This document shows positions 32,205-44,249 of a DNA stretch of 64,000 nt, in pieces. How positions within the stretch are numbered: position 1 is the stretch's first letter; each line of letters opens with the position of its first letter. The position numbers were made by a program, and so were the translations under genes. Below the pieces are notes generated by a model, which was not told the DNA's origin, ran no database searches, and saw only the letters and a list, made by a program, of their open reading frames with translations. Source of the DNA: Calliopum simillimum (taxonomy: Eukaryota > Arthropoda > Insecta > Diptera > Lauxaniidae); assembly GCA_951812925.1 (NCBI GenBank), contig OX638368.1, forward strand, positions 126,999,309 through 127,063,308, written 5' to 3'.

Positions 32205-33122
32205 ACTAGTAAGGGTGTAAAATTTGGCCTGGCTAAACATTAAATACCCTACACGGCAGTATTTTAAAATTTTGTTCTTATGGGAGGTGCTACGCTCTCT
32301 TGTCAGAGTTCACCCAGTTTTTGTCCAGAGCTTGCATTTATACAATAGTTTTTAGTGTCTGAGTGAAAAACGTTTTCAGTATAGAGTTTTGAAGCTTTTG
32401 CTTATATAAGAGGTGCCACGCCCTCTTGTTCGAGTTCGTCTAGTTTTAGCTTAGAGCGTGCATTTATAGTCTTTAGTATTTGAGTAAAGTTTGGTTGGAT
32501 TATCTCAAAAAACTCTTTCAGTATAGCACTTTGAATCTTTTGCTTATGTGGGAGGTGCCACGCTTCCTTGTCTGATTTCACCCAATTTTTGTTGAGAGCT
32601 TTCATTTATGATTCTCAGTGTTTGAGTCGAATTGGGTTCGAATATCTCAAAAAACGCTTTCAATATAGCGTTTTAAAGCTTTTGCTTACATGGGAGGTGC
32701 CACGCCCTCTTGTTCGAATTCGTTCAGTTTTTTTTAGAGCTTGCGCTTACAATTCTTAGTATTTATGCGTATTTTGGTTGCATTGTCGTTAAAAATACTT
32801 CTAAAATTGCATTTTAAATTTATCTTTTGTATGGGCGGTAGGCGTGTCCGTTGACCGATTTCGCTCATTTTCAATCCTCCGAGCTATCTTTGACGATGGA
32901 GGCAGTGTACCAAATTTCATTGAGTTATCTTGCTCAGTTTTCCCAAAAAGTGTATTTCAACACACAGCCAGCCAGCCAGCCAGACAGACGGACGGACATG
33001 ACTATATTGACTCAGGAGGTGACACTGATCAAGAATATATAAACTTTTCTATATCTGCCACGCCTCCTTCTCTGCGTTACAAACGGAAGGACAAAGTGAA
33101 TATACCCTGGGTGAAGGGTATA
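32205..33122 (-). mobile_element. DINE-1/INE-1-like element, copy 1
   Basis: The reverse complement starts TATACCC and contains TATATTCTTGATCAG, then a GTCC/GTCT/GGCT tetranucleotide tract, as in Drosophila INE-1, and ends CTTACTAGT. Four internal tandem units of about 140 bp carry GGGAGGTGCCACGCC. The ORFs in it are non-genic. Non-autonomous, Helitron/Helentron-derived class. It splits repeat 'W'. Confidence 0.8.
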
Positions 33123-33339
33123 AAAATAAACATACATATGAACTATTTGATGTTTGCGTTAAGTACATAATATTTACAAATAAAATATAGTGAAATAATA
33201 AAGTAATAATTACTCTAAATTGCCTATATTTTCCTATACGTAAATTAAATTATGCTTTCAGCTTGAAAAATGTATAACCATTTTTACATTTACTTTAATA
33301 CATATTTTATACCTCTTCAGCATATAAGTAGTTCAGGGG

Positions 33340-33432
33340 TGCAGAGGTCTAACGAGTTTGTAATTTAAAAAAAAAAAAATAAAAAAATAAAAATACACGG
33401 ACGGACTCCAGTTCGAATCCTAGTGGGGTCAG
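33340..33432 (+). repeat. tRNA-like fragment around an A-rich tract
   Basis: GCAGAGGTCTAACGAG resembles an A box, and CCAGTTCGAATCCTAG a B box, separated by a poly-A rich tract. No proper cloverleaf. Possibly a SINE remnant. Confidence 0.25.
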
Positions 33433-33484
33433 ATGGTTTTTTTTTTAACTTTATAGTAAGGTAAATATCTAAAAAATAACTGTA

Positions 33485-34047
33485 AGTAGAGTAGAACGGG
33501 GCAATGTCGTGCACTCAACTTTGACATGCTCGTAAAGCCGTACATCTCAAGCGAATGCGACGAGTAAGCACCCGATCGAAAGATAATTTCGTTGGTTACA
33601 TCCATGTGCAACAACATTTGTGTAGCGAGATATTGTGTTTGTGTAAGTGAAGAAAAAAAATGTGCACGACATTACCCCAATGGTCGTTTTAAAGGTCAAC
33701 TTCGATAACTCGGTGAAGCCCAACATTTTTTTCGAAAACCAAAGACTTCTTTTCTTTGGCAGGATATTTCGTTTCAGAAAACACTTACCTGTTATATTTT
33801 CCCGCAAGGAAAATTATTTTTGTGACCCGATAAAAAAACACTTTTATCGTCCCGAAAGCGTGCGTTTTGAAAAAAAGGTTACTCTGTAGAGACGAACTGG
33901 TGAAAATTGTTAGTATTATATGCATAAGCTCAGTAGGTCAGTAGGTCCCTACCTTACAAACAGTTGGTAAATCATTCAATTCTTTGGGCTAAAACAGCCA
34001 GTGCACGACATTACCCCCTGCACGACATTACCCCGTTCTACTCTACT
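33485..34047. mobile_element. MITE with 29-bp inverted ends
   Basis: AGTAGAGTAGAACGGGGCAA... at the left and its inverse ...CCCCGTTCTACTCTACT at the right agree over 29 bp with one mismatch. The subterminal TGCACGACATTACCCC block is repeated at 33661, 34001 and 34019. Target duplication unclear. Confidence 0.8.
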
Positions 34048-34357
34048 GAAAGTTAGACGAAAATTTCGAATTTACTAAAACAGTTAGATAACATTTTTTT
34101 ATTGGGGAGTTGTCACTATTTTGAATTCAAATTCTGGTTAAATTTACTAGAAATAAAGTAGCACGAACTATTTTTTTTGTCCGTGTTTTAGTTAGTTATT
34201 TAACATCTGCTACAAGTCTGGGCAGAGGAACAGCATGTTTTAACATTGTAATAATCTTTGTCTTGGTTTGCTGTTTACTAGCACTAGTGTAAAAAAAATG
34301 CTCTGGTCGGCGGATTTCCGACGAAATTTTTTAATTAATGACGTATTACAACTTTTC

Positions 34358-34554
34358 TACACAGCAAAAATATTGAGGATAAAGTATAAACTTTGGATTT
34401 GTATTCATTCGAATTTGGTTTGAATTTTACACCCAAACTATTTGCTGGGTGTAAAATTCAAACCCAAACTATTTGCTGGGTGCAAAATTCAAACCAAATT
34501 GGAATGAATACAAATCCAAAGTTTATACTTTATCCTCAAACTTTTTACTGTGTA
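34358..34554. mobile_element. TA-flanked palindromic MITE, about 195 bp
   Basis: TA|CACAGCAAAAATATTGAGG at the left and CCTCAAACTTTTTACTGTG|TA at the right. The arms are inverse almost to the centre, where AAACTATTTGCTGGGTG is tandemly duplicated. Confidence 0.8.
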
Positions 34555-37500
34555 TGGATGTAGAAAGCCATCATTTGTGCAATTTTAAATTATGGAGTTC
34601 TTGTCTACTGGAAAACCCTGAACAGGCAAACACCAAATATACTTTTAGGCATTCCCAAAGAAACCTTTATCTTGAAATGAAGATAAACCCACACCTTCAT
34701 GGTTTGTGAGAGAAATTTGCTCAGGAATCGTTTAAGTTTTCATTACGGATATAACTCTTATATCCATAAAATTAATAAAAAAATTGGAGGCTATCTTACA
34801 TATGTCAAATTTACACATCTGTTGATATTAGTTATATTACATATTATAATGCAATAAGACACTTATGCCCCTAAGAAATACTATCTAATAATTTTGAATA
34901 ATATTCCTTTAAATAAGAACTATAATAATACATACAGTGCACACATCCTTCCTATGGCAAACAGGGATGAAGATGAAATTGTATTTAGTTACCACATTGA
35001 AATTGTTTAACAATGCAGATTAGTGGTGTAGATCTGAACATATTAAAGTTTTCTATTCTCTTATAACCTCAATTTCTATTGTATCAGTATGTGTGTGTGT
35101 TTGTGTGTGTGTGTGTGCGAATATAAAGGATAGTGGCCTCAAAGACAGCTACAGCTATAACTGCAGCTGCTGCTGTATGCTTTTCATACTCAAGTGGTTA
35201 GTATCTGTGTTCCTCGTACATACAATGCTGATGGCTTTTCAATACTCTTAAGTATATTAAATGTGAAGATGAGCCAAGGTAATGCTCTTCAGGTGTTATG
35301 ATATGATATTGTACAATTCGTTCCCATTCTATTCGACTATTGAGTGAATTCGACAGATGTTCGACATACAGAATTGACTTAATTTTATAAATGAATATCT
35401 TCGCTATAAAATACATAAGATTTTACAAATTTCGACTTAAGTGGTGCGCTTTTGTTTGGTGAATGTCAAGGATTCGATAAGTTACCAAATGCTAGTGGCA
35501 GCATTATTGTGTGTAAGTATGTAAAAGTTACAACGTTATTGGCATATCAATTTAATATAAAAGTTATTTCAAATTATGAAAACATTTCTATTTATGTACA
35601 TATATTAGAATAACTTGACAGAGTTTGTAGAAATATTGTATGTTTGAGAATGAGTAACTCATAGATATACAATAACTTTCTCCATGGTAGATTATTGCGA
35701 ATTTATCGTTCTTTGCATAATATGCATAATCCTGTCGATATTTCAAAGTAGTTGTTGTTGTTGGCAAATGTCAACTATTGCTAACAGAAAATTACTTTAC
35801 ATTTTTCATAAAAATATTCAATATAAATATCATAACAGATTATAAAGGAATACATTTTATTTGATTGAATATTGCATGGCTGTCCGCACGATACAAACTT
35901 GACCTTAATATACATACCTATGCAGAATGTATTTGATTGACATTTGTCAACGTAAAGAAAAAAAAAAAAAAAAATACTCAACAACAGATTATTTGAAATT
36001 GATTGAGTGAAAAAAAAAAAAAAAATATTGGGAAGGATTTTGTGCCTTGGAGTTGCCAAAAAACGATTATCTCATACCTGCCTAAAATGAAATTTCCATA
36101 TTCATAATAACTCTTTCAGATGGTATATTGTTTTAAAGTACTTATAAACATAATTTTCCAAGGTACTTTTCACGCTCTCTAGTTCAAGTTTGGCAAAAAA
36201 TTTTATATTTACTATAGGGTAGTGATGTTCAAAGCCTATGCCCATGGACACTTGAGGTTATGTACTTAAAAGCTTTCCGTATACGTATTCACTCACAGAT
36301 AAGCATTTAACTGTGTTAGTAGTTGTGCAAATCTGGGTCACGTGCTTGCAGCTTACGCTGTTTGTTTACTCCAAGTTTTTAACTAAAAAGCCCTCGCTTA
36401 TGTACGTTTTAAACGAACAGACTGAATAGCTTTCAATGAGCATGACACAAAAAAATCGAAGGTGTCAGAAAGTTCAGCGCGCGACCTCTAAATCTTCATT
36501 TTAAGGTCTGAAATTTGAATCATGTGGCTTATAAGATACGAAAAAATCGTTTTAGCTGAGAGCGCCTAGAATATTCAAACACATTCGGTTTTTTATGTCA
36601 CCTTAATATACTTACAAATATATGCATGTTGCATGGGCCATTTCTTATACTTAAATATATGAAATTCGGTTGCGTTAATTTCAATTGATGCCTTAAAATA
36701 TAAATCATTTCAAAGATTAGGATTAGGATTAGGAAATTTTCTTTTTGACAATGTCTATGAAATATGTAAGGGAATAGTGTCGGGTGTGGGCATCATTTTG
36801 TTTTCGACTCATATCTTTTGACCAAATGTGTATTATGCAGACATAGAAGTATCAATGGAAAGCTAGAAACCTTAGCTGACTACTGGTGAAGAAAGTAAAT
36901 TGATTTCGTCAGTTGGAAAAATTATATCAAAAAAATAGTGAAGTGATCATTTTTAATAAAAAAAAAAAAATGTTGGGTCGGTTGTGGGCACCATTAGAAA
37001 ATCGGCTAAAAATGGGATACTATGAAGTTAAATGAAATCGAATGGAGAAGAAAGCAAAATTAGTTTATTTTGGAAACATTGACTCAAACAATTTCACCAA
37101 ATTCTGCTCAACGGCTTTTTGATCCAGAACCTAAACATTTTGTATGTATTAATTTTGTAACTTAGCGTAACGTAGCCATTCAAAAAAGTTTTCCTTACAA
37201 ATATTTAAGCAAATGGAAAACAAATATTAAGAAAGAAAGGAAAAACAACTTTCATTTTCCTGCTTATGGTATTTACTGTCAAAAATAAAAACGGGTAGGA
37301 CTTAACGACGAGATTTATTGATCCCATCACAGCCAAATCTACGGTGGGAACGTAACATTACCGATTTTCATGTACAGACAATTTTTGGACAACTATGTGA
37401 AAGAATGTTTTTCACAATTTAAGGATTTTTTCACTTTTTGCATCACTCCAAAATCCACAAAAAAAAAAAAAAAAAAAAAATCGCCGTGGTCTTGGATATT

Positions 37501-38590
37501 GAATCTTGGACTTTCTTAAAAAAATGAATTACCAATTGTGACTAGCTTGGGAAAATAATTTTCGAACTTGCCACCATTACTTTTGGTTAATATCATGGAG
37601 GTGTAGTGTAATAATGTTTTTTTTCTCTTCGATGCCACAGAGGACATTCTTACGGGTTTGAGTTTTTATGTGAAAATTTTCCCGCTAGAAAAAAAAAGAC
37701 TGAATTTACTTTCGCTGCAGTCCAATTTCACAATATTTCTTCATGGAAGAAGGATAAATGTTTTCAATTGCAAAATCCCCTAAAGCAAACACAAATACAA
37801 TGAAACCGATTTATGAGATACAGAAAACTTTAAATAACATTAAGCTGCTAAGCCTTTTTTGGAAAACGTTGTCGTCGATCAAATTTATTACAAATGCAGA
37901 CAAATTATTGAAATAAAAAAAAAAAACATAAATCTTTTTGTTGCTGTTGTTTGCTGCGGCAAAAACTGAGGGTAAAATACAAGCGAACAATCACTAAGCA
38001 ACCGCATGCTTAGAGACGGTGGAACACATACATATGTAAATGCTATAAATAAACAAATACAAATACAAATAAACTTTAAACGAAACTCAATGAAAACGGA
38101 AGTGAAAACATATTCACAAAAGTATTTCCGTTAAATATTGTTTACACGGTATGCATGTGTGTGTATGTGTGCATGCGTGTGTGACGAAGCGTACGTACAC
38201 AGGAAGTGAATGAAAAAAGGATTATCCGCCATTCAAATTGAGTACAATTCAGCAATAACCGACAACAGCAACAACAACAACAGCAGGAATAACATTTAAA
38301 CGAACAACAATAAATTCAACACATAAGTAGAATTTATTTTTCATTATTATTTATGCACCCGTCTTTGAATACTAACGATAAGGTACAATGAAACAAAAAA
38401 AAAAAAAAAGGAGTACAAAAAAGGGAGTAGAAAAAAGGAGCTGCACAAAAAAAAATGTTGCAAAAACATGTAGGTCGAGCGAGAGTTGAACATTTTGCGC
38501 GCAAATCAAAATTCAAATTTATACACAAAGCTAGAAATACAAATACAAACAAATCGCATCATTACTCAAGGGGAAAAGCGCTTCGAAAGG
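34555..38590. other. Intergenic sequence, few recognisable features
   Basis: No gene was recognised. It contains a GT microsatellite (about 35089-35117), poly-A/T tracts at 35957-36024 and 37458-37480, and a CAACAACAACAACAGCAG stretch near 38267. A GGTCTTGGATATTGAATCTT remnant of the CAAGACC family sits near 37485. Confidence 0.45.
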
Positions 38591-38591
38591 T

Positions 38592-39224
38592 GTTCGTGGA
38601 TTATCCCAAAAAACACTTTCATTATATAATTTTGAAACATTTGCTTATATGGGAGGTGCCACGCCCTCTTGTCCGAGCTTACCAAGATCTTGTGTATAGC
38701 ATGCATTTATTGATTCGAGTGTTTGAGTGTAATTTGGTTGGGTTATCTCAAAAAACGCTTTCCGTATAACATTTTGAAACTTTTGTTTATATGGGAGGTG
38801 CCACGCCCTCTAGTCCGAATTTGCCTAGTTTTTGCTCAGAGGTTATATTTACTTTCCTTAGTATTTATGTGTATTTTGCTTTTGTTATGTCGAAAAATGC
38901 TGTTATTATTGCATTTTGAATATATTTTTTGTATGGACGGTAGGCGTGTCCGTTGACCGATTCCGCTCATTTTCAATCCCCCGATCTAATTTTTACGACG
39001 AAGGCAGAATACCAAATTTCATTGAATTATCTTGCTCAGTTTTCCCAAAAAATGTATTTCCACACACACCCAGCCAGCCAGCCAGCCAGACAGACGGACA
39101 TGGCTATATCGACTCAGGAGGTGACGCTGATCAAGAATATATATACTTTTCTATATCTGCCACGCCTCCTTCTCTGCGTTACAAACGGAAGGACAAAGTG
39201 AATATACCCTGGGTGTAGGGTATA
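38592..39224 (-). mobile_element. DINE-1-like element, copy 2 (one end truncated)
   Basis: Has two tandem GGGAGGTGCCACGCCCTC units, the CAGC/CAGA tract and the GTGTAGGGTATA end at 39224, which abuts copy 3 with no spacer. The far end with ACTAGTAAGGGTGT is missing. Confidence 0.8.
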
Positions 39225-39882
39225 ACTAGTAAGGGTGTTACCTTTAGCCTGGCCAAACATTAAATACCCTACACAGCAGTATTTTAAAAATTTCGCTAAT
39301 ATGGGAGGTGCCACGCCCTCTGAATTCACCCAGCTGTTTCTCAGAGTTTGCATTTGTAGTTCTTAGTATTTAATTGAAATTTGGTTGGATTATCTGAAAA
39401 AATGTTTTCAGAATAGCGTTTTGAAGCTTTTGCTTATATGGGAGGTGCCACGCCCTCTTGTTCGAATTCGACCAGTTTTTTCTCAGAGCTTGCGCTGACA
39501 ATTCGTAGCATTTTTGTGTATTTTTGTTGCATTGTTGTGAAAAATACTTCAAAATTTGCATTTTGAACATATTTTTTGTATGGGCGGTAGGCGTGTGCGT
39601 TGACCGATTTCGCTCATTTTTAATCACCGAGCTAACTTTGACGATTTCATTGAATTATCTTGCTTAGTTTTCCCAAAAAATGTATTTCCACACACAGCCG
39701 TTACCCAGCCAGCCAGCCACCCAGCCAGCCACCCAGCCAGCCAGCCCGACAGACGGACATGGCTATATCGACTCAGGAGGTGACGCTGATCAAGAATATA
39801 TATACTTTTCCATATCTGCCACTCCTCCATCTCTGCGATACAAACGGAAGGACAAAGTGAATATACCCTGAGCGTAGGGTAT
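39225..39882 (-). mobile_element. DINE-1-like element, copy 3
   Basis: Runs from ACTAGTAAGGGTGTTACC to GCGTAGGGTATA with the longest CAGCC/CACC tetranucleotide tract of the window (39707-39750). The minus ORF 39624-39911 with a WLAGWLAGWLAG repeat is that microsatellite. Confidence 0.82.
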
Positions 39883-39903
39883 AAAAATGTAATATTAAAA
39901 AAA

Positions 39904-40830
39904 ACTAGCAAGGGTGTAAAATTTGGCCTGGCTAAACATTAAATACCCTACACTGCAGTATTTTCAAAATTTTGCTCATATGGGAGGTGCTACGCCCTCG
40001 TGTCCAAGTTCAACCAGTTTTTTTTCAGAGCTTGCATATATAGTTTTTAGTGTCTGAGTGAAAAACGTTTTCAGTACACCGTTTTGAAGCTTTTGCTTAT
40101 ATAGGAGGTGCCACTTCCTCTTGTCCGAGTTCGTCTAGTTTTAGCTTAGATCGTGCATTTATAGTCTTTAGTATTTGAGTGAAGTTTGGTTGGATTATTT
40201 CAAAAAACTCTTTCAGTATAGCATTTTAAAACTTTTGCTCTTATGGGAGGTGCCACGCCCCCTTGTCCGATTTCACCCAATTTTTGTTGAGAGCTTTCAT
40301 TTATAATACTTAGTGTCTGAGTCGAATTTGGTTCGAATATCTCAAAAAACGCTTTCAGTATAGCGTTTTGAAGCTTTTGCTTATATGGGAGGTGCCCCGC
40401 CCTCTTGTCCGAATTCATTCAGTTTTTTCTCAGAGCTTGCGCTTAAAATTCTTAGTATTTATGCTTATTTTGATTGCATTGTCGTGAAAAATACTCCTAA
40501 AATTGCATTTTGAATATATTTTTTATATGGGCGGAAGGCGTGTCCGTTGATCGATTTCGCTCATTTTCAATCCTCCGAGCTATCTTTGACGACGAAGGCA
40601 GTGTACCAAATTTCATTGAATTATCTTGCTCAGTTTTCTCAAAAAGTGTATTTCAACACACAGCCAGCCACCCAGCCAGCCAGCCACCCAGCCAGACAGA
40701 CGGACGTGGCTATATCGACTCAGAAGGTGACGCTGATCAAGAATATATATACTCTTCTATACCTGCCACGCCTCCTTCTCTGCGTTACAAACGGAAGGAC
40801 AAAGTGAATATACGCTGGGTGTAGGGTATA
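39904..40830 (-). mobile_element. DINE-1-like element, copy 4
   Basis: Full length: ACTAGCAAGGGTGTAAAATT to GGGTGTAGGGTATA, four internal tandem units, joined directly to copy 5 at 40830/40831. Confidence 0.82.
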
Positions 40831-42508
40831 ACTAGTAAGGGTGTTACCTTTGAGCTGGCCAAACATTAAATACCCTACACAGCAGTGTTTTGAAAATTTT
40901 GCTTATATGGGAGGTGCCACGCCCTCTTGTCCGAATTCACCCAGTTTTTTCTCAGAATTTGCATTTATAGTTCTAATATTTGGTTGGACTATCTAAAAAA
41001 ATACGTTTTGAAGATTTTGCTTATATGGGAGGTGCCACGCCCTCTTGTCCGATTTTATCCAATTTTTATTTAAAGCTTGTGTTTATAGTTCTCAGTGTCT
41101 GAGTAAAATTAAGTTCGATTATCTCGAAAAACGCTTTCAGTACAGCGTTTTGAAGCTTTTGCTTATATGAGAGGTGCCACGCCCTTTTGTCCGAATTCGC
41201 CCAGTTTTAGCTCAGAGCCTGCAATTACAATTTTTAGTATTAATGTGTATTTTGGTTGTATTGTCGTGAAAAATACTCCAAAAGTTGCATTTTGAAGTTA
41301 TTTTTTGTATGGGCGGTAGGCGTGTGCTTTGGCCGATTTCGCTCATTTTCAATCCCCCGAGCTATCTTTAACGACGAAGGCTGTATACAAAATTTCATTG
41401 AATTATCTTGCTTAGTTTTCCCAAAAAATGTATTTCCACACACAGCCAGTCAGCCAGCCAGCCAACCAGTCAGCCAGACAGACAGGCCTATATCGACTCA
41501 GGAGGTGACACTGACCAAGAATATATATACTTTTCTATATCCATCACTCTTCCTTATCGTTCTTGATGATATCCTAGATAAAGCTCTTAATAAGGCCAAA
41601 AGGGGTATCCAATGGAACTTTACCGAACATCTGGAAGATCTCGACTACGCTGACGACATCTGCCTCTTATCGTCCAAACATTCAGATATGCAAAGCAAAA
41701 TTGAAGACCTTGTCTTGGAATCACAAAAAGCCAGCCTAAAAATCAACGTATCCAAGACTAAAAGCATGAAGCTAAACGCAAGCAATGACATCACGTTTAA
41801 AGCTGGCAGTGATGACATCGGAAACGTCGATAGCTTCACGTATTTAGGCAGCATTATCTCCATGGATGGTGGAGCAAAAGAGGATATCAACTCAAGAATA
41901 GCAAAAGCAAAAGGCGTTTGCTCAACTGAACAAAATATGGTCTTCATCCGTTATATCCACCAAAACGAGAGTGCGCATTTTTGATTCGAATGTGAAATCG
42001 GTTTTGTTATATGGGTGCGAAACGTGGCTTGTTACTGAACAACTAACGAACAAGCTGCAAGTATTCGTCAACAAATGCTTAAGGCGAATACTAAAGGTTT
42101 GGTGGCCTCGCACTATATCAAATGCCGAGCTACATCAAAAATGCAATCAGAAAGCTATAGTAATCGAGGTCAAGCTGCGCAAATGGAGATGGATTGGTCA
42201 CACTCTCCGGAAACCACACAGCGAAGTTTGTCGCCAGGCTCTAGAGTGGAATCCACAAGGCAGTAGAGGACGTGGTAGACCCAAAACCAACTGGAAGAGG
42301 TCGCTGGAAAAGGAAATCCAAGAATCGGGAAAGTCGTGGCAAGAGATTAAAGTCATCGCAAGGGATCGTGACAAATGGAGAGATTTCATATTGGCCCTAT
42401 GCTCCTCCTAGGAGTTAAAGGAGAATACATACATACATATCTGCCACGCCTCCTTCTCTGAGTTACAAACGGAAGGACAAAGTGAATATACCCAGGGTGT
42501 AGGGTATA
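40831..42508 (-). mobile_element. DINE-1-like element, copy 5, split by an RTE insertion
   Basis: Left part 40831-41541 and right part from about 42437 to 42508 are contiguous in other copies (CTATATCTGCCACGCCTCC). The interruption is the RTE retrotransposon. Confidence 0.82.
41542..42437 (+). mobile_element. 5'-truncated RTE-clade non-LTR retrotransposon (reverse transcriptase C-terminal part)
   Basis: The translation begins near the RT catalytic region: EDLDYADDICLLSS includes the YADD box, then LKINVSKTKSMKLN and FTYLGSIISMDGG. After one frameshift near 41905-41930 it continues with VLLYGCETWL, RRILKVWWP, RKWRWIGHTLRKP and [10 protein letters not shown], ending at a TAG at 42410-42412. 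An ACATACATACATA tail follows, as in RTE elements. Endonuclease and most of RT are absent. Dead on arrival, relatively young. Confidence 0.88.
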
Positions 42509-42513
42509 AAAAT

Positions 42514-42560
42514 TTGTGGGATTCGAACCCGGATCCATGGCGAACTGGCGTTACGTGTGT
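42514..42560 (-). repeat. tRNA 3'-half-like fragment
   Basis: The minus strand reads GCCATGGATCCGGGTTCGAA-TCCCAC, a good T-arm/B box with no D-arm upstream. Remnant only. Confidence 0.25.
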
Positions 42561-42644
42561 TTTTACATTTTTTTAAACAGTTTTGTTTTATATTTAGTTC
42601 TCTTTCTCTTCCCATCTTTCTTAAAAATACTAATCAAATATGTA

Positions 42645-43424
42645 ACTAGTAAGGGTGTTACCTTTGGCCTGGTCAAACATTAAATACCCTACACAGCCGT
42701 ATTTTGAAAATTTTGCTTTTATGGGAGGTGCCACGCCCTCTTTTCCGAATTCATTCAGTTTTTTCTCAGAGTTTGAATTTATAGTTTTAAATATTTGAGT
42801 GAAATTTGGTTGGATTATCTCAAAAAATGTTTTCAGTATAGCATTTTGAACCTTTTGCTTATATGGCAGGTGCCATGCCCTATTGCCCTTTTTTATCCAG
42901 TTGCTTAAAGCTTGTATTTATAATTATTAGTGTCTGAGTAAAATTTAGTTCGATTATCTCAAAAAACGTTTTCAGTATAGCGTTTTGAAGCTTTTGGTTC
43001 CATGAGAGGTGCCATGCCTTCTTGTCCGAATTCGCCCAGTTTTTGCTCAGACCTTGCGCCTAATTCACAGTATTTATGTGCATTTTGGTTGCATTATCGT
43101 GAAAAATACTCCAAAAGTTGCATTTTGAATATATTTTTTGTATGAGCGGTTGGCGTGTCCGTTGACCGATTACGCTCATTTTCAATCCCCCAAGCTAACT
43201 TTGATGACGGAGGCCGTGCACCAAATTTCATTGAATTATCTTGCTTAGCTTTCTCAAAAATATATTTTCACACACAGCCACCCAGCCAGCCAGACGGTCA
43301 TGGCTATAGCGCCTCAGGAGGTGACGCTGATCAAGAATACATATACTTTTCTATATCTGCCACGCCTCCTACTCTGCGTTACAAACGGAAGGACAAAGTG
43401 CATATACCCTGGGTGTAGGGTATA
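42645..43424 (-). mobile_element. DINE-1-like element, copy 6
   Basis: ACTAGTAAGGGTGTTACC to GGGTGTAGGGTATA, with internal units diverged (GGCAGGTGCCATGCCC) and a short CAGCC tract. Confidence 0.8.
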
Positions 43425-44249
43425 AAAAAAAACATGTGTCTCTAAGCTGAATTTGATATTCGAATGCTTACTGCGGTTTTACAAAAAATAATTGTGTAAG
43501 TGCTTCTAAATTTCTATGTTAATAAGATACTTTCTCAAGAAACGCGTGATATTTTCCCCTTGGGTGTATTCCTGGCGATGACATTTGAAATGTGTAAGTA
43601 TTGAATACAGCTATGCATGCGTGTGTTCAAAATATGCAATAAAAACTCCCAACATTTTGCTGCTACACTCAAGCTTCCGAAATAAAAAGTGCCCACACCT
43701 TTTTCGACCTGGCAGCATTTAAGCAGATTTTGTCGCTATTTCCTTTTGTTGTTATTGAAAGTCCTTGGCCCTTCTTCATGCACGTTGCCAAAAAAGAAGC
43801 ATTCAAAAATAAAACATAAAAATTGAAAGGATATAAGGAAGGATGTTGCCAACACAGTAGTAGCATCAGAGTGGTACATAGTAGGCTTTATTATAACGCA
43901 AAAGGTTGAGATTTCAAAACGTCAGTGGGGAAAATCAATTTGTAAGAAAAACACGCTATGGGATTGAAAAAGAAAGATGTGTGTGTGTCCTTTGAGGTAT
44001 TGCGCCGTGCTCACTCCATTTCTTATCCATGTAAATGCAGACTTTTGCTTTCATCAGTGTATGCTGTTATAAGAACATCCTTTTAACATGAAAATCTCCT
44101 CTTTTTTTCCGTTTGGAATTTATTAATTTTTTCTTTTGCCGTGTACATTGTTTGATTAATTCGTAATCGACGGATATTTTTTTTTTTTTTCGTATCTCAG
44201 ATTTATAAATTTTCTGCAAATTGACTAAAATACTATATTTACTACTTTT
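43425..44249. other. Intergenic, nothing recognised
   Basis: No repeat ends and no gene family. A 65-codon minus ORF at 43669-43866 has no recognisable domain. Confidence 0.4.

Noticed and set aside
39624..39911. ORF with a WLAG repeat
   Set aside because: Translation of the CAGC microsatellite tract.
38916..41984. Several similar ORFs with RFRSFSI, IELSCSVFP and AQTDGHGYIDSG-like segments
   Set aside because: They recur because each DINE-1-like copy carries the same non-coding sequence; the reading frames are not conserved and start or end at repeat edges. The 41256 ORF only joins a DINE frame to the RTE by chance.
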